DNA of 64,000 nucleotides, taken from positions 124,001-188,000 of the forward strand of contig NZ_FNDX01000010.1 in assembly GCF_900099765.1 (NCBI RefSeq). Reading direction: 5' to 3'. This document shows positions 44,394-53,383 of the stretch, one piece after another (position 1 is the stretch's first letter; every line of letters begins with the position of its first letter). Position numbers and translations under genes: made by a program. The notes beneath the pieces were generated by a model. It ran no database searches and was not told the DNA's origin. It was given only the letters and a program-made list of their open reading frames with translations. This DNA is from Paenibacillus typhae (lineage in GTDB: Bacteria > Bacillota > Bacilli > Paenibacillales > Paenibacillaceae).

Positions 44394-44415
44394 TGAGCGC
44401 CATGATCATTTAACC

Positions 44416-44449
44416 GACCACGGAAGCCCTGCCCTTCTGTGGTCTTTTT
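44416..44449 (+). terminator. Riboswitch-controlled terminator
   Basis: GACCACGGAAG (44416-44426) pairs with CTTCTGTGGTC (44434-44444) with one G-U pair, then TTTTT. It is the likely expression platform of the c-di-AMP riboswitch. Confidence 0.9.
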
Positions 44450-44554
44450 GCTGCGCATAAAGGCAGATACGTCGTCTGGATAAAAGTTTAATTCTTATAA
44501 CAACGTCCTATAGTCAGTTATCTTTACTCGCCTGCAAGAAAGGAGGGGATTAAC

Positions 44555-45082
44555 ATCATAAGTGTATTTATTGTGTGCTTCTGGGCGGGGCTGGTGCTTA
44601 TCGTCAGCAGCGGATTTCACGGTCACGGGCTGACGGGCCACAGGCATACGGGAGCCGGAGGTCACGGCTTTGTGCCCCTGCTGCCGCTGATTGTGTCTGT
44701 AACAGTCTGGGGCGGCACGGGTTATGTGCTTGTCCGGTTCAGCGGAATGAACCTGCCGTCGGCAATATTGATCTGCACCGTAATTGCCTTGCTGCCGGGC
44801 TGTCTGCTGTATGCTGTGCTGATCCGGATGATGACCCGGTATGACAGCAGTATGAATGAGTCGGATTATGATTTGGCGGGACAACTCGGATACATCAGTA
44901 TTGCCGCAGAGGATGGAACGGCCGGGGAGATGAAATATGTGCTGCACGGGACCATGCGATCTATTGGTGTACGGGCCGAAGCCGGCCAGGAGCTTGCAAA
45001 GGGCGACAGGGTGATTATTTTGAAGGTGGTTAAAGGCATGGCGGAGGTAACTCTTTTTGAAAGGGAAACCGCACAATTATAA
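44555..45082 (+). CDS. NfeD-like membrane protein (YuaF type)
   Basis: About 175 residues: an N-terminal helix, two more helices (about 45-65 and 70-92), then an OB-fold of about 65 residues (GTMRSIGVRAEAGQELAKGD near the end), the NfeD layout. Partner of flotillin in membrane microdomains. AAAGGAGGGG (44539-44548) is a very strong site, but the only in-frame codons at the right distance are ATC 44555 and ATA 44558; GTG 44573 lies 24 bases away and would cut the first helix short. A non-standard start is therefore likely. The length then equals that of Bacillus YuaF (about 174). Controlled by the riboswitch upstream. Confidence 0.75.
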   Translation: MISVFIVCFWAGLVLIVSSGFHGHGLTGHRHTGAGGHGFVPLLPLIVSVTVWGGTGYVLVRFSGMNLPSAILICTVIALLPGCLLYAVLIRMMTRYDSSMNESDYDLAGQLGYISIAAEDGTAGEMKYVLHGTMRSIGVRAEAGQELAKGDRVIILKVVKGMAEVTLFERETAQL

Positions 45083-45103
45083 AATCGGGGAGTGTCGGAG
45101 CAG

Positions 45104-46528
45104 ATGGTTATTCTCTATTTAACCGCGGGAATTGTGGCAGTGGTCCTGCTGGCTGTGTTCAGTATCGTTAACGCGTATAAGAAGGTCCCGCCCAACCAGG
45201 CGATGATTGTGTACGGTCTCGGCGGCAAAAGAGTGGTGCAGGGCGGGGGGACGTTCGTTATTCCCGGCTTTCAGAATAATAAGACCATCTCCATGATGCT
45301 GATGAGCTTTGATGTCATTCCGGCACAGGCGATGTTCTCCCGGCAGGGCATCAAGCTTAATCTGGAGGCCGTGGCCCAGATCAAGATCAAAAGCGACCCC
45401 ACTGCCATCCTGACTGCCAGCGAGCAGTTTATTGACCGGCCGGAAGAAGACCGTGAGACGATAATCCTGCATTCGGTGGAAGGCCATCTGCGCGGTCTGA
45501 TCGGTCAGCTGAGTGTAGAGTCCATCCTCAAGACACCGGACGAAATCAACAGCAAGATGCGGGAAACCTGCTCCGAGGATCTTGATAAAATGGGGCTTGA
45601 GGTGGTCAGCTTCACTATTAAGAAAATTACCGATGATAAAGGATATATCGACAATATGGGTGTGCCGGAAATCGAACGCATCCGCCGCGATGCCAGCATT
45701 GCCAAAGCAGAGGCTGAGCGCGACATCCAGATCAAGCAGGCCGAAGCCGAGAAGGAATCCTCCATCGCCAAAGCCAATGCGCATCAGGCTACCATTGAAG
45801 CTGAAACAGCTGCCCGTGCCAAGGAATCCCTGTTTGAAAAGGAGCTGAACATCAAGCAGGCGGATTTCAAGCTGGAAACAGAAGTGAAAAAAGCACAGGC
45901 GGACCTCGCCTACGAATTGCAGCAGAACAAAATCAGGCAGTCACTCGTTACAGAACAGGTCAAGATTACGCAAATGGAAGCAGAAGCCAACCGCACCGTC
46001 CGTGAAATCGAGGTGGGACTGAGACAGAAGGAGCTTGAGGCAACGGTGATCAAGCCTGCCGAGGCAGAGAACCAGGCTGTCATTATGAGAGCGGAAGCAG
46101 CCAAGCAGCGGCAGATTCTTGAAGCGGAGGCTGAAGCCGCCATGACGACCAAACGCGGGCTGGCAACGGCAGAAGCGGAGCTGGCAAAGGGGAAGGCGAA
46201 TGCCGAAATCGTGCAGCTGGCCGGAGCAGCGGAGGCAGGGGCGCTTGAGAAAAAAGCCGAGGCGTATAAGCAGTTCACACAGGCCGCGCTTACGGTGGAA
46301 TTCCTGAAGGTTCTGCCTGAGCTGGCTGAGCGAATCGCATCCCCGCTGGCGAAGGTGGATAAGATTACCGTCATTTCCCAGGATGGTGCCTCAGCCGGCG
46401 TGAACAAAATTACCGGCGATATTGCCAAAATGATGGCCCAGGTTCCTGAATTAACCCGCACTCTAACCGGCATGGACGTGACCGAGGCGCTCGGCGGATT
46501 GCTCGGCCGCAATCGCGAATCCGAATAA
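45104..46528 (+). CDS. floT: Flotillin-like protein (FloT/YuaG type)
   Basis: 474 residues. An N-terminal hairpin membrane segment (about 1-22), an SPFH domain (about 30-185; VVQGGGTFVIPGFQ, EGHLRGLIGQLSVESI, KMGLEVVSFTIKKI), then a long Ala/Glu-rich coiled coil with EAEK-type repeats (about 190-400) and a C-terminal part. Scaffolds functional membrane microdomains. ATG 45104 or GTG 45092. It follows the NfeD gene by about 20 bases, the same order as yuaF-yuaG. Confidence 0.9.
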   Translation: MVILYLTAGIVAVVLLAVFSIVNAYKKVPPNQAMIVYGLGGKRVVQGGGTFVIPGFQNNKTISMMLMSFDVIPAQAMFSRQGIKLNLEAVAQIKIKSDPTAILTASEQFIDRPEEDRETIILHSVEGHLRGLIGQLSVESILKTPDEINSKMRETCSEDLDKMGLEVVSFTIKKITDDKGYIDNMGVPEIERIRRDASIAKAEAERDIQIKQAEAEKESSIAKANAHQATIEAETAARAKESLFEKELNIKQADFKLETEVKKAQADLAYELQQNKIRQSLVTEQVKITQMEAEANRTVREIEVGLRQKELEATVIKPAEAENQAVIMRAEAAKQRQILEAEAEAAMTTKRGLATAEAELAKGKANAEIVQLAGAAEAGALEKKAEAYKQFTQAALTVEFLKVLPELAERIASPLAKVDKITVISQDGASAGVNKITGDIAKMMAQVPELTRTLTGMDVTEALGGLLGRNRESE

Positions 46529-46536
46529 TGATTTAT

Positions 46537-46590
46537 AAACCAGCCCCATGCAGCAACGTAAAGGATGCGATGTGCGGGGCTGGTTTGTCT
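46537..46590 (+). terminator. Terminator of the flotillin operon
   Basis: AAACCAGCCCC (46537-46547) pairs perfectly with GGGGCTGGTTT (46576-46586), followed by GTCTT. Confidence 0.78.
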
Positions 46591-46625
46591 TGCCGGAAAG
46601 CGGCAGCGGCAGGATAAGCGCAAGC

Positions 46626-46913
46626 CTAATCCGTCGGGGTATGGTCTGCCTGCTGCGGAATTTTCCAATACCTGCTCCCGTCGCCGGTTCTTCCCAGCAG
46701 CCGGTTTTCCACCAGCTCTCTTCTCAGGAAGCAGTGGTCGTTGAAGGTGTGGTTGTCCTTTATGATCTCATTGACTTCAGCTTCTGTATACTCCACATTC
46801 TCCGAAAAATTCGTGCTCAAATACTCGATGACAATTCTTTGATTGGTGCGTTTGGCCGGCCAGCTGCGCAGCTTCCGGTCGGTGTCCAGAAAATTATCCA
46901 GTTTACTTTTCAT
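46626..46913 (-). CDS. DUF2087-family protein
   Basis: 95 residues: RKLRSWPAKRTNQRIVIEYL and TEAEVNEIIKDNHTFNDHCF then LRRELVENRLLGRTGDGSRYW match the DUF2087 winged-helix pattern, sometimes fused to regulators. Possibly DNA-binding; target unknown. GGAGGT lies about 8 bases before the ATG at 46913. Single gene. Confidence 0.82.
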   Translation of the reverse strand: MKSKLDNFLDTDRKLRSWPAKRTNQRIVIEYLSTNFSENVEYTEAEVNEIIKDNHTFNDHCFLRRELVENRLLGRTGDGSRYWKIPQQADHTPTD

Positions 46914-47144
46914 GATCTGTTACCTCCATAATATAATATTCGAACATAGTCTAATTATATATATATCTAATTAGATTGCAACTGAAAGTTGTCCGTCCCG
47001 GGCTGGTGAGCAATTGTTTGGTAATCTTCGCTATTTGACGCTGCACTGCAGTAATTCCTATGTGATAATATTTCTATATGATCCAATATAATGCTTGGGA
47101 GCATAACAGGATCAGTTGAACAAGCCGTGGAGGATGAGTGCTTA

Positions 47145-47702
47145 ATGCCAAGAGTGAGTAAAACAATCATTGTAACCGTTTCTTTGCTGTTTACCCTTAC
47201 CGGATGTTTTATCAGCGGAACAGATGAAGATGTCCAGGCCAACAGTCAGGAAACTGTTGCTGCAGCCGCGGACATTCCTGCCTATGACTTGTCTTCCCTT
47301 GTTATTGAGCTGCCTTCCGGGTGGGAGCTTGATAAAGGGGACAAGCTAAACTACCTGATGATAAATGAGCGGGGGGAGGCTTCAGGAAGAATTTCTTCAA
47401 GTCCCTATGAGGCTAACTATGAATTTAAGCATGCGCTGCCTAATCACAGCTCGGTAATTAACGATGAGACGATTCAGCTTCCAGCCGGAGACTGCCGGTT
47501 AATTACCCTTGATGCCGATAACGGGCCAGCTGCGTCCGGTATAACCGGAACTCATAATACCTATTACGGAGTTGTTTCGATTCAGGATAAAGTGATCTAT
47601 ATTCTCGATTTTACGAATCTGGATAAAGACCTCAAGAGCAAGCAGCAGTTCATTGATATTCTGAACACCATTTCCCTGCAGGAACCCGAAGTGTCCCAAT
47701 GA
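47145..47702 (+). CDS. Lipoprotein, PsbP-like pattern
   Basis: 185 residues; signal ends at LTLTGCFIS (Cys20). The body (about 50-180; SLVIELPSGWELDKGDKLNY, IQDKVIYILDFTNLDKDL) has the pattern of small PsbP-like or stress-exported domains. ATG 47145 is chosen because it starts the signal peptide and GGAGG lies 11 bases before it. Function unknown. Confidence 0.72.
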   Translation: MPRVSKTIIVTVSLLFTLTGCFISGTDEDVQANSQETVAAAADIPAYDLSSLVIELPSGWELDKGDKLNYLMINERGEASGRISSSPYEANYEFKHALPNHSSVINDETIQLPAGDCRLITLDADNGPAASGITGTHNTYYGVVSIQDKVIYILDFTNLDKDLKSKQQFIDILNTISLQEPEVSQ

Positions 47703-47795
47703 CAGGAGCTGTGAATCCGTCAATTCTGTGCACGAACTGTCGGAGCGCAGCGGAAGCTTTTTGTTACTCTGGATTCAAGGAAAGGAGGCTGGCAA

Positions 47796-48677
47796 ATGAA
47801 TCTGCTGGAGGAAATGAACAAGGCGCTCGGATATATTGAAGGACAGCTGGCGGGCGAAATTAATTACAGGGAAGCAGCGAGGCTGGCCATGTGCTCGGAA
47901 TATCATTTTAAACGGATGTTCTCCTTTTTGGCAGGAATTCCGCTCTCTGAATATGTGCGCCGCAGACGGCTTACTTTGGCTGCATTCGATCTGCAGCACA
48001 GCCCGCTGCGCATCATTGATATTGCTGTAACCTACGGGTACAGCTCGCCCGATGCATTCACCAAGGCGTTTCAGCTGTTTCACGGTGTTACCCCTTCAGA
48101 AGCCAGATTAAATGGACAGCCGCTGAAGGCCTTTCCCCGGATGACGTTCCAATTAACGGTCAGAGGAGGAAACGAAATGAATTACCGGATTGAAGAAAAG
48201 GAAGCGTTCTGTATAGCAGGTCTGCACAAAAGGGTGCCGATTGTGTTCGAAGGAGTGAACCCCGAGATTGCCGCCATGTGGCAGAGCCTGAATATGGAGC
48301 TCATCGGCCAGCTCAAGGCGCTTTCCAACATAACACCTCAGGGGATGATCAGCGCCTCGGTTAACTTTTCTGAAGGGCGGATGGAGGAAAAGGGGGAGCT
48401 GGACCACTATATCGGGGTAGCTACAACGCTGGAATGTCCGGATACCTTCGCACAGCTGGAGGTAGCCGCAGGCACCTGGGCAGTATTTGAAGCGGTAGGT
48501 CCGTTTCCGGAGACACTGCAGAATGTCTGGGGCAGAATCTACTCGGAATGGTTCCCGTCCTCGCATTATGAGCTGGTGGAAGGTCCGGAGATCCTGTGGA
48601 ATGAAAGTAAGGATACGGCTTCTCCGGCATACCGGAGCGAAATATGGATTCCGGTGCAAAAGAAAAACGAAGTGTAA
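47796..48677 (+). CDS. AraC-type regulator with GyrI-like effector domain
   Basis: 293 residues. N-terminal AraC HTH pair (about 5-108; [20 protein letters not shown] and [22 protein letters not shown]) followed by a GyrI-like small-molecule-binding domain (about 130-290; [35 protein letters not shown]), the Rob/YdeE layout. Such proteins sense amphipathic compounds. AAAGGAGG precedes the ATG. No obvious target next to it. Confidence 0.88.
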   Translation: MNLLEEMNKALGYIEGQLAGEINYREAARLAMCSEYHFKRMFSFLAGIPLSEYVRRRRLTLAAFDLQHSPLRIIDIAVTYGYSSPDAFTKAFQLFHGVTPSEARLNGQPLKAFPRMTFQLTVRGGNEMNYRIEEKEAFCIAGLHKRVPIVFEGVNPEIAAMWQSLNMELIGQLKALSNITPQGMISASVNFSEGRMEEKGELDHYIGVATTLECPDTFAQLEVAAGTWAVFEAVGPFPETLQNVWGRIYSEWFPSSHYELVEGPEILWNESKDTASPAYRSEIWIPVQKKNEV

Positions 48678-48681
48678 CAGG

Positions 48682-48730
48682 CAGAAGCTCCTGCGGGTAA
48701 CCAGTGTTCCCGGGAGCTTCTGTTTGTTTT
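48682..48730 (+). terminator. Terminator between converging AraC genes
   Basis: CAGAAGCTCC (48682-48691) pairs with GGAGCTTCTG (48713-48722), extended inside by CGGG/CCCG, followed by TTTGTTTT. Confidence 0.88.
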
Positions 48731-49511
48731 AGCTAAGCTGAGACATATATTCAAAGGCTGTGATGCCGAACATGCTTTTGAAATGGCGGTTCAGGTGTGT
48801 CAGGTCGAAGAAGCCGTAGTCTGCCACAGCCGCATAAATATCTTTGGTGCGTTCGATGGAGCGTCTGGCATGTTCAATTTTGCAATTCAAAAAAAACTGG
48901 TAGGGGGAAATGCCGGCATGCTGCTTGAATCCGCGGATGAACTGGAACTTCGACATGCCGAATTCTAGGCACAGCTCATCCAGCTTGAGCACATCGCCAA
49001 GGCTGCCCAGCATCATTTCTTTTGCCCGTTCAATAAACCGGTTATCCATTCCAGCGCTGCTTGCGGCTGTATCGTCAGCTGTCCGGGCAAGGCGTTCAAT
49101 GAGGGAGAGCAGCAGCTCACCGGATAAAGCATCCTCCCTGCCGGACTGGACCGCACCGGAAAGGGCACAAATCTGCCGGGCCAGCCCGCGGTCATACACG
49201 ATCGGAGTATCAAAGCGCAGCTCCCTGCCGCCAAGCGCCTCAGACACGAGCTCCGGCCGGAAATAGAGCATAATATAGTCAATCCCGTCCCGGTCGTAGG
49301 AGCTGCCGTCATGGTACTGCTCGCGGTTAAACAGCATGACGCCGCCCCGGTGAGAGGACTGGAAGCTGCCTCCGAGCTGATACTGCTGGATGCCGCGCAG
49401 GGTGACACCGACCGCATATTCCTCGTGGCAGTGTTTTTTGTACGTAAAGTCGCTCATGCTTGCGGATAGGGCCAGAATATCTTCTGATTTTTTGTAAATA
49501 AACTGCTCCAC
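48729..49511 (-). CDS. AraC-family regulator with cupin sensor domain
   Basis: 260 residues: N-terminal AraC-binding cupin (about 15-100; HCHEEYAVGVTLRGIQQYQL) and C-terminal HTH pair (LKLDELCLEFGMSKFQFIRG, AAVADYGFFDLTHLNRHFKS). Regulators of this layout often sit beside LysE-type exporters, and here it follows the LysE gene by 18 bases on the same strand. Confidence 0.88.
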   Translation of the reverse strand: MEQFIYKKSEDILALSASMSDFTYKKHCHEEYAVGVTLRGIQQYQLGGSFQSSHRGGVMLFNREQYHDGSSYDRDGIDYIMLYFRPELVSEALGGRELRFDTPIVYDRGLARQICALSGAVQSGREDALSGELLLSLIERLARTADDTAASSAGMDNRFIERAKEMMLGSLGDVLKLDELCLEFGMSKFQFIRGFKQHAGISPYQFFLNCKIEHARRSIERTKDIYAAVADYGFFDLTHLNRHFKSMFGITAFEYMSQLS

Positions 49512-49529
49512 AGCTTCCGCCTCCCTTCG

Positions 49530-50111
49530 TTAAAAAATCCCCGAAACCATTACAGCCGAGTATACCATAAACAGCGCCATAACCGTGTTCGCCGTCCGCC
49601 GGTGTGCCTGCAGGAAGGCTCTGAAGACCGCTCCGAATACGAGCCAGGCCATAAAGGCCAGAAACCCGATAACAGTTATGACTATGACGAACATGGTGAG
49701 TATAAGCGGAGAGCTGTAATAAGGCAGGACGTAGCCTGGGATTACAGTTAGCGTAAACAGGATTACCTTAGGGTTGATAAACTGCATCAGCAGGCCGGAG
49801 GCAAAGCCGGACGTATTGTGATTCTGCGCTTCCGCTGTGTTCATCCGGTAAATCTGAACGGCCAGATACAGCATATACAGGCTGCCAACGGCCTGCATCA
49901 CGGTGAGAACACCGGGCAGCACGCCGGCCAGTATCCGGTTCAGCAGGGCAGAAGCGGCAAGCAGAAGGCCGAAGGCAAGCGTTGCTCCCCATACATACTT
50001 CATGGCCTGCTTCAGGCTGTTGTGCTGGACAGTGGAAAGGATGACAATATTCGTCGGTCCCGGAGTAAAGGTGACAACGACGCAATATACAAGAAAAGCG
50101 GTAAGATTCAT
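49530..50111 (-). CDS. LysE/RhtB-family amino-acid exporter
   Basis: 193 residues with six membrane helices; TFTPGPTNIVIL in helix 1 and QFINPKVILFTLTV in helix 4 region are family marks. Exports an amino acid or analogue; substrate unknown. ATG 50111 has AGGAGG about 5-6 bases upstream; the frame reaches 50135. Co-transcribed with the AraC regulator. Confidence 0.88.
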   Translation of the reverse strand: MNLTAFLVYCVVVTFTPGPTNIVILSTVQHNSLKQAMKYVWGATLAFGLLLAASALLNRILAGVLPGVLTVMQAVGSLYMLYLAVQIYRMNTAEAQNHNTSGFASGLLMQFINPKVILFTLTVIPGYVLPYYSSPLILTMFVIVITVIGFLAFMAWLVFGAVFRAFLQAHRRTANTVMALFMVYSAVMVSGIF

Positions 50112-50207
50112 GAGGACCTCCTGATGTGTAGTCAACAGTCAACATGAATCGTACACCGGAATGCGGGGCGGTCTATAGTACATTATTGCAGCAGACTGGC
50201 GTAATCC

Positions 50208-50780
50208 TCAGACAAGCTGTTTGCCGGGTAGCATCTGATTCTGCTCCAGCATCGCCCACAGCTGCCCGGTAATGTCTTCGGCAGAATAGGACACGGGGTT
50301 CGTAAACCACCATTCGATCACACCGACAGTCGCAGAAGCCATAAATTGTATCCGTACCTCCTGATCCACTCCAGCGGGAAATTGAAGATCCGTATACTGC
50401 TGCCTGATCCCCAGGCAGATCATCTCAAGCAGGCGGCTGCGAAGGGCGGGCACCCCCTTGCTTGTCAGCAGGGTGGTGTAGAACGCGGTATGCTTCTCCA
50501 GCATAGTGAATACTCGCAGCAGCGAGTCTTTTGTCGGATATGCCGGTTCATTAAGCCCTTCCAGCGGCATGCAGCTGGCGATGAGCTGATCCAGATGGGT
50601 CTCGATGCATAAGTCCAGCAGGTGGTACTTGTCCGTATAATGGGCATAGACGGTTCCGCGGTTAACGTCTGCGCGCTCCGCAATTTCATTAATTGTAATT
50701 TTCTCGAATTCCTTTTCGGCCATCAGGCTGATCAGGGCCTCCATGATGGCTTCCTGGCTTTTCCGGACTCGTCTGTCCAT
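50208..50780 (-). CDS. TetR/AcrR-family regulator
   Basis: 190 residues: N-terminal HTH (ITINEIAERADVNRGTVYAH, about 29-48) and a ligand domain with a C-terminal pattern VIEWWFTNP common in TetR_C_8-type members. Faces away from the ketopantoate-reductase-like gene across 171 bases that hold an inverted repeat, so it probably represses that gene and itself. Confidence 0.88.
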   Translation of the reverse strand: MDRRVRKSQEAIMEALISLMAEKEFEKITINEIAERADVNRGTVYAHYTDKYHLLDLCIETHLDQLIASCMPLEGLNEPAYPTKDSLLRVFTMLEKHTAFYTTLLTSKGVPALRSRLLEMICLGIRQQYTDLQFPAGVDQEVRIQFMASATVGVIEWWFTNPVSYSAEDITGQLWAMLEQNQMLPGKQLV

Positions 50781-50839
50781 GCTCGGGTTCTCCTTTGATT
50801 CAGCTTATTTAAAAAGTTATTGGACATTTGTGCACATTC

Positions 50840-50903
50840 TGTCGGGTAACCGACAATTACGCCGATTTTAACAATTGTACAGAAGGATAAGCTGAATTAT
50901 ATT
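50840..50903 (+). promoter_or_regulatory. TetR operator candidate and promoter
   Basis: TGTCGG-GTAA-CCGACA (50840-50855) is an inverted repeat fit for a TetR dimer. TTGTAC (50875-50880), 17 bases, TATATT (50898-50903) is the likely promoter of the gene at 50952. A second imperfect repeat GGACAAATG/CATTTGTTC (about 50904-50933) follows. Confidence 0.6.
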
Positions 50904-50951
50904 GGACAAATGATTGAAAAACAACATTTGTTCGAAAAAGAGGGGATGACG

Positions 50952-51872
50952 ATGAAGACATTGGTTTATGGCGCAGGGGTGCTCGGCAGCTATCTGGCGC
51001 ATGTGCTGATCCAAGGCGGAAATGATGTAACGATGCTGGCGAGAGGCAGCCGGGCGGAGGAGCTGAAGCGGGACGGACTGGTTATCCGCCACTATTTTCA
51101 GCTTAAGACGACCACCGACCCGGTGAAGGTAATCAGCGCGCTAGAGCCGGAGGAGCATTATGATCTGATTTTTGTCGTGATGAAATTCAATGACTTCCCG
51201 GCTGTCCTGCCTGTGCTGGCAGCGAATGCAAGCAGCAATATCGTCCTGGTGGGCAATAATCCGGAGGCGAATGATACGCAGAGAAGTCTGGAGGAGCTTA
51301 GCGGAAATAAGAAAAATATAGCGTTCGGATTTCAGCTGAGCGGCGGACGGCGGGAGAAAGACCGCATGATCTCCGTCCGCGCAGGCGGGCAGATGGTGCT
51401 TGGGGCGCTGGACGGACCGGTTCCTTTTCAGGACATGCTGGTTACGTCCTTTGCACATACCAAATATAAACTAAGCTTCCTTGAGGATATCGATACGTGG
51501 CTGAAAAGCCATATTATCACGATTCTGCCGATGAACCTCGCTACATTTGCGGTTAAGGGCGATGTGAAAATACTTGCACGGAACAAGAAGCTGCTGCAGC
51601 AGATTATCACGGCGATGGATGAAGGCTTCAGTGTGCTTGAGACACTGGGATATACGGTAGTCCCGGCGGGTCAGGTAAAGGCAGTCCGTTCCTACCATAG
51701 GCTTATGTATCTGTTCCTGAAGCTGTATCACAGGCTTCCGGTCGCCCGGATGATCGATGGCTCAGTACATGAGCTTACGGCGCTTAACAGTGCTTTTGAG
51801 CGGCTGAAGCAGCAGGGAGGGGTGGCAACTCCGGTATGGGATGAGCTTGTAGCTCAGAACGGCGAAAGGTAA
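50952..51872 (+). CDS. Ketopantoate reductase (ApbA/PanE)-like protein
   Basis: 306 residues. Rossmann loop LVYGAGVLGSYLAHVL, then LARGSRAEELKRDGL and VVMKFNDFPAVLPVLAAN follow the ApbA N-terminal domain; the C-terminal helical domain is weakly conserved. Many such TetR-linked relatives are not true ketopantoate reductases. ATG 50952 is favoured by AGAGGGG 6 bases upstream. Confidence 0.82.
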   Translation: MKTLVYGAGVLGSYLAHVLIQGGNDVTMLARGSRAEELKRDGLVIRHYFQLKTTTDPVKVISALEPEEHYDLIFVVMKFNDFPAVLPVLAANASSNIVLVGNNPEANDTQRSLEELSGNKKNIAFGFQLSGGRREKDRMISVRAGGQMVLGALDGPVPFQDMLVTSFAHTKYKLSFLEDIDTWLKSHIITILPMNLATFAVKGDVKILARNKKLLQQIITAMDEGFSVLETLGYTVVPAGQVKAVRSYHRLMYLFLKLYHRLPVARMIDGSVHELTALNSAFERLKQQGGVATPVWDELVAQNGER

Positions 51873-51967
51873 GACTGGCTGAACGCAGAATCCGGCGACA
51901 ATCCGGGAGAATTTGTGTACACTAGGCTTAAGCACATGCTTAATCTGCATTTGAGGTGTCGACAAGA

Positions 51968-52513
51968 ATGGATAATGAGCTGACCATAAGCAAGCTGACC
52001 GCCGGGGACAGGGGAGCGGCTGCGCGGATTTTTGAGATTTCGATTACGGATGCCTTTGAACAGGAAGGGCTGGGGGATCTGCGGGAGGATATTGCCCAGG
52101 AGATCGACGGTAAAAATCATATAGTCCAGGCTGCGCTTTCCCGTGCCCACCCGGACACCTTTCTGCTGCTGGCCAGGCTGAACGGCGAAGCCGCCGGAAC
52201 GATATCCTTCGGGCCCTGCGGTGAAGAAGTACGGATATGCACCGGCGGCCGGCTGAACGATGTAGGCGAGCTGGGCAGCTTATACGTACTCCCGCAGCTG
52301 CAGAACCGGGGAATCGGCTCAGCGCTGATCCGCAGCATGGCAGAATGGCTTGACAGACAGGGAATCGAGCAGTTCTGTCTGGACAGTGGCTATAAGCGGG
52401 CCCAGCAGAGATGGCTGCAGAAGTTCGGTGAGCCTTATGTAACCGCCCAGGACTACTGGGGTCCCGGCAATCCGCATATGGTGTGGCTGTGCAGGGTGAA
52501 GGATTACGTGTAG
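51968..52513 (+). CDS. GNAT-family N-acetyltransferase
   Basis: 181 residues. Motif A ELGSLYVLPQLQNRGIGSAL (about 99-118) is canonical; the C-terminal GYKRAQQRWLQKFGEPYV takes the motif B place. Substrate unknown. The start is between GTG 51956 and ATG 51968; neither has an ideal site. Confidence 0.85.
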   Translation: MDNELTISKLTAGDRGAAARIFEISITDAFEQEGLGDLREDIAQEIDGKNHIVQAALSRAHPDTFLLLARLNGEAAGTISFGPCGEEVRICTGGRLNDVGELGSLYVLPQLQNRGIGSALIRSMAEWLDRQGIEQFCLDSGYKRAQQRWLQKFGEPYVTAQDYWGPGNPHMVWLCRVKDYV

Positions 52514-52528
52514 ACTGCCGGGGGAAGC

Positions 52529-53383
52529 CTAGCGGTACTCTATGAGCAGATTATCACTGTCAAAATAGACAAGATCACCCTCATCATAATGCCATACGGC
52601 TCTTAGCCGGGTGGGCTGGCGGATGCCGTCAATATTGCTGTAATCATCCATATACGCGCTCCAGCGTACCTGTTGTCTGGAGCCGTCCATGCCGACTGCT
52701 GTGCGGTCATTTGTAGTGAAGGACTGGCATTCGCCATTCTCCCGGAAGGTAAAAATGCCGCTGGCTGTGCTGCCGTACCGGGAAATCGTCGCTTCAGCGT
52801 GCAGATTATCAATCGGCTTCCAGGTGATATAGCTCTGGAGTGCAGCACTTGGCAGCAGTAAAGCCTCCGAGAGAAAGGTGACCAGACAGGCCTGATCCAT
52901 TTCCGCGCCCCGCTGATTAAAGAGTGTGAACGCTTTGCCCAGAACACCCTTCATTCCCCCTGTACCTTCTACATAGGTGTCAAGCCCCTGAAAAGGTATA
53001 CCGTACAGCTTTGCATCAATAAAAGCGATTCTGTCCGTCCGGGCAACGGAATTTACCTGATTATATCCGATTGTTATAATGGCTTTGCCGGGACCCAGGC
53101 TAAACTTGACCTTGCGGAATTCAGCCTGCATTGCGGACATTTTAGGGTAGCCGGTAAACCCGGCCGTTTCGAAATACCTCCGGACCGGTGGCGGGAGCGG
53201 CGTCCAATCCTCTGGGGTAAATACAGCAGCTGCAGCCGGTTCACCGTCCGTCAGGCCTGAGACCAGCTTCTGAAACTCAGCCCTGGTTCCGGAATACGGA
53301 ATCCGCCAGAAGACAAGGACAGCAGCCGCGAAACAGATTATTGTAACAGTCAGCACAATCATGATTTTTCTACTCCTTTTCAT
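52529..53383 (-). CDS. DUF6544/DUF6920-like membrane-anchored protein
   Basis: 284 residues: one N-terminal helix (about 8-27) then a domain with TPLPPPVRRYFETAGFTGYP, FIDAKLYGIPFQGLDTYVEG and ITWKPIDNLHAEATIS, the pattern of this uncharacterised family. Its start overlaps the end of the MarR gene by 14 bases, so they form an operon and the family member may be a MarR target. Role unknown. Confidence 0.75.
   Translation of the reverse strand: MKRSRKIMIVLTVTIICFAAAVLVFWRIPYSGTRAEFQKLVSGLTDGEPAAAAVFTPEDWTPLPPPVRRYFETAGFTGYPKMSAMQAEFRKVKFSLGPGKAIITIGYNQVNSVARTDRIAFIDAKLYGIPFQGLDTYVEGTGGMKGVLGKAFTLFNQRGAEMDQACLVTFLSEALLLPSAALQSYITWKPIDNLHAEATISRYGSTASGIFTFRENGECQSFTTNDRTAVGMDGSRQQVRWSAYMDDYSNIDGIRQPTRLRAVWHYDEGDLVYFDSDNLLIEYR

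Noticed and set aside
45910-46668. 252-codon minus-strand frame opposite the flotillin gene.
   Set aside because: Rich in Ser and Ala as expected from the complement of the EAEK-repeat region; shadow frame.
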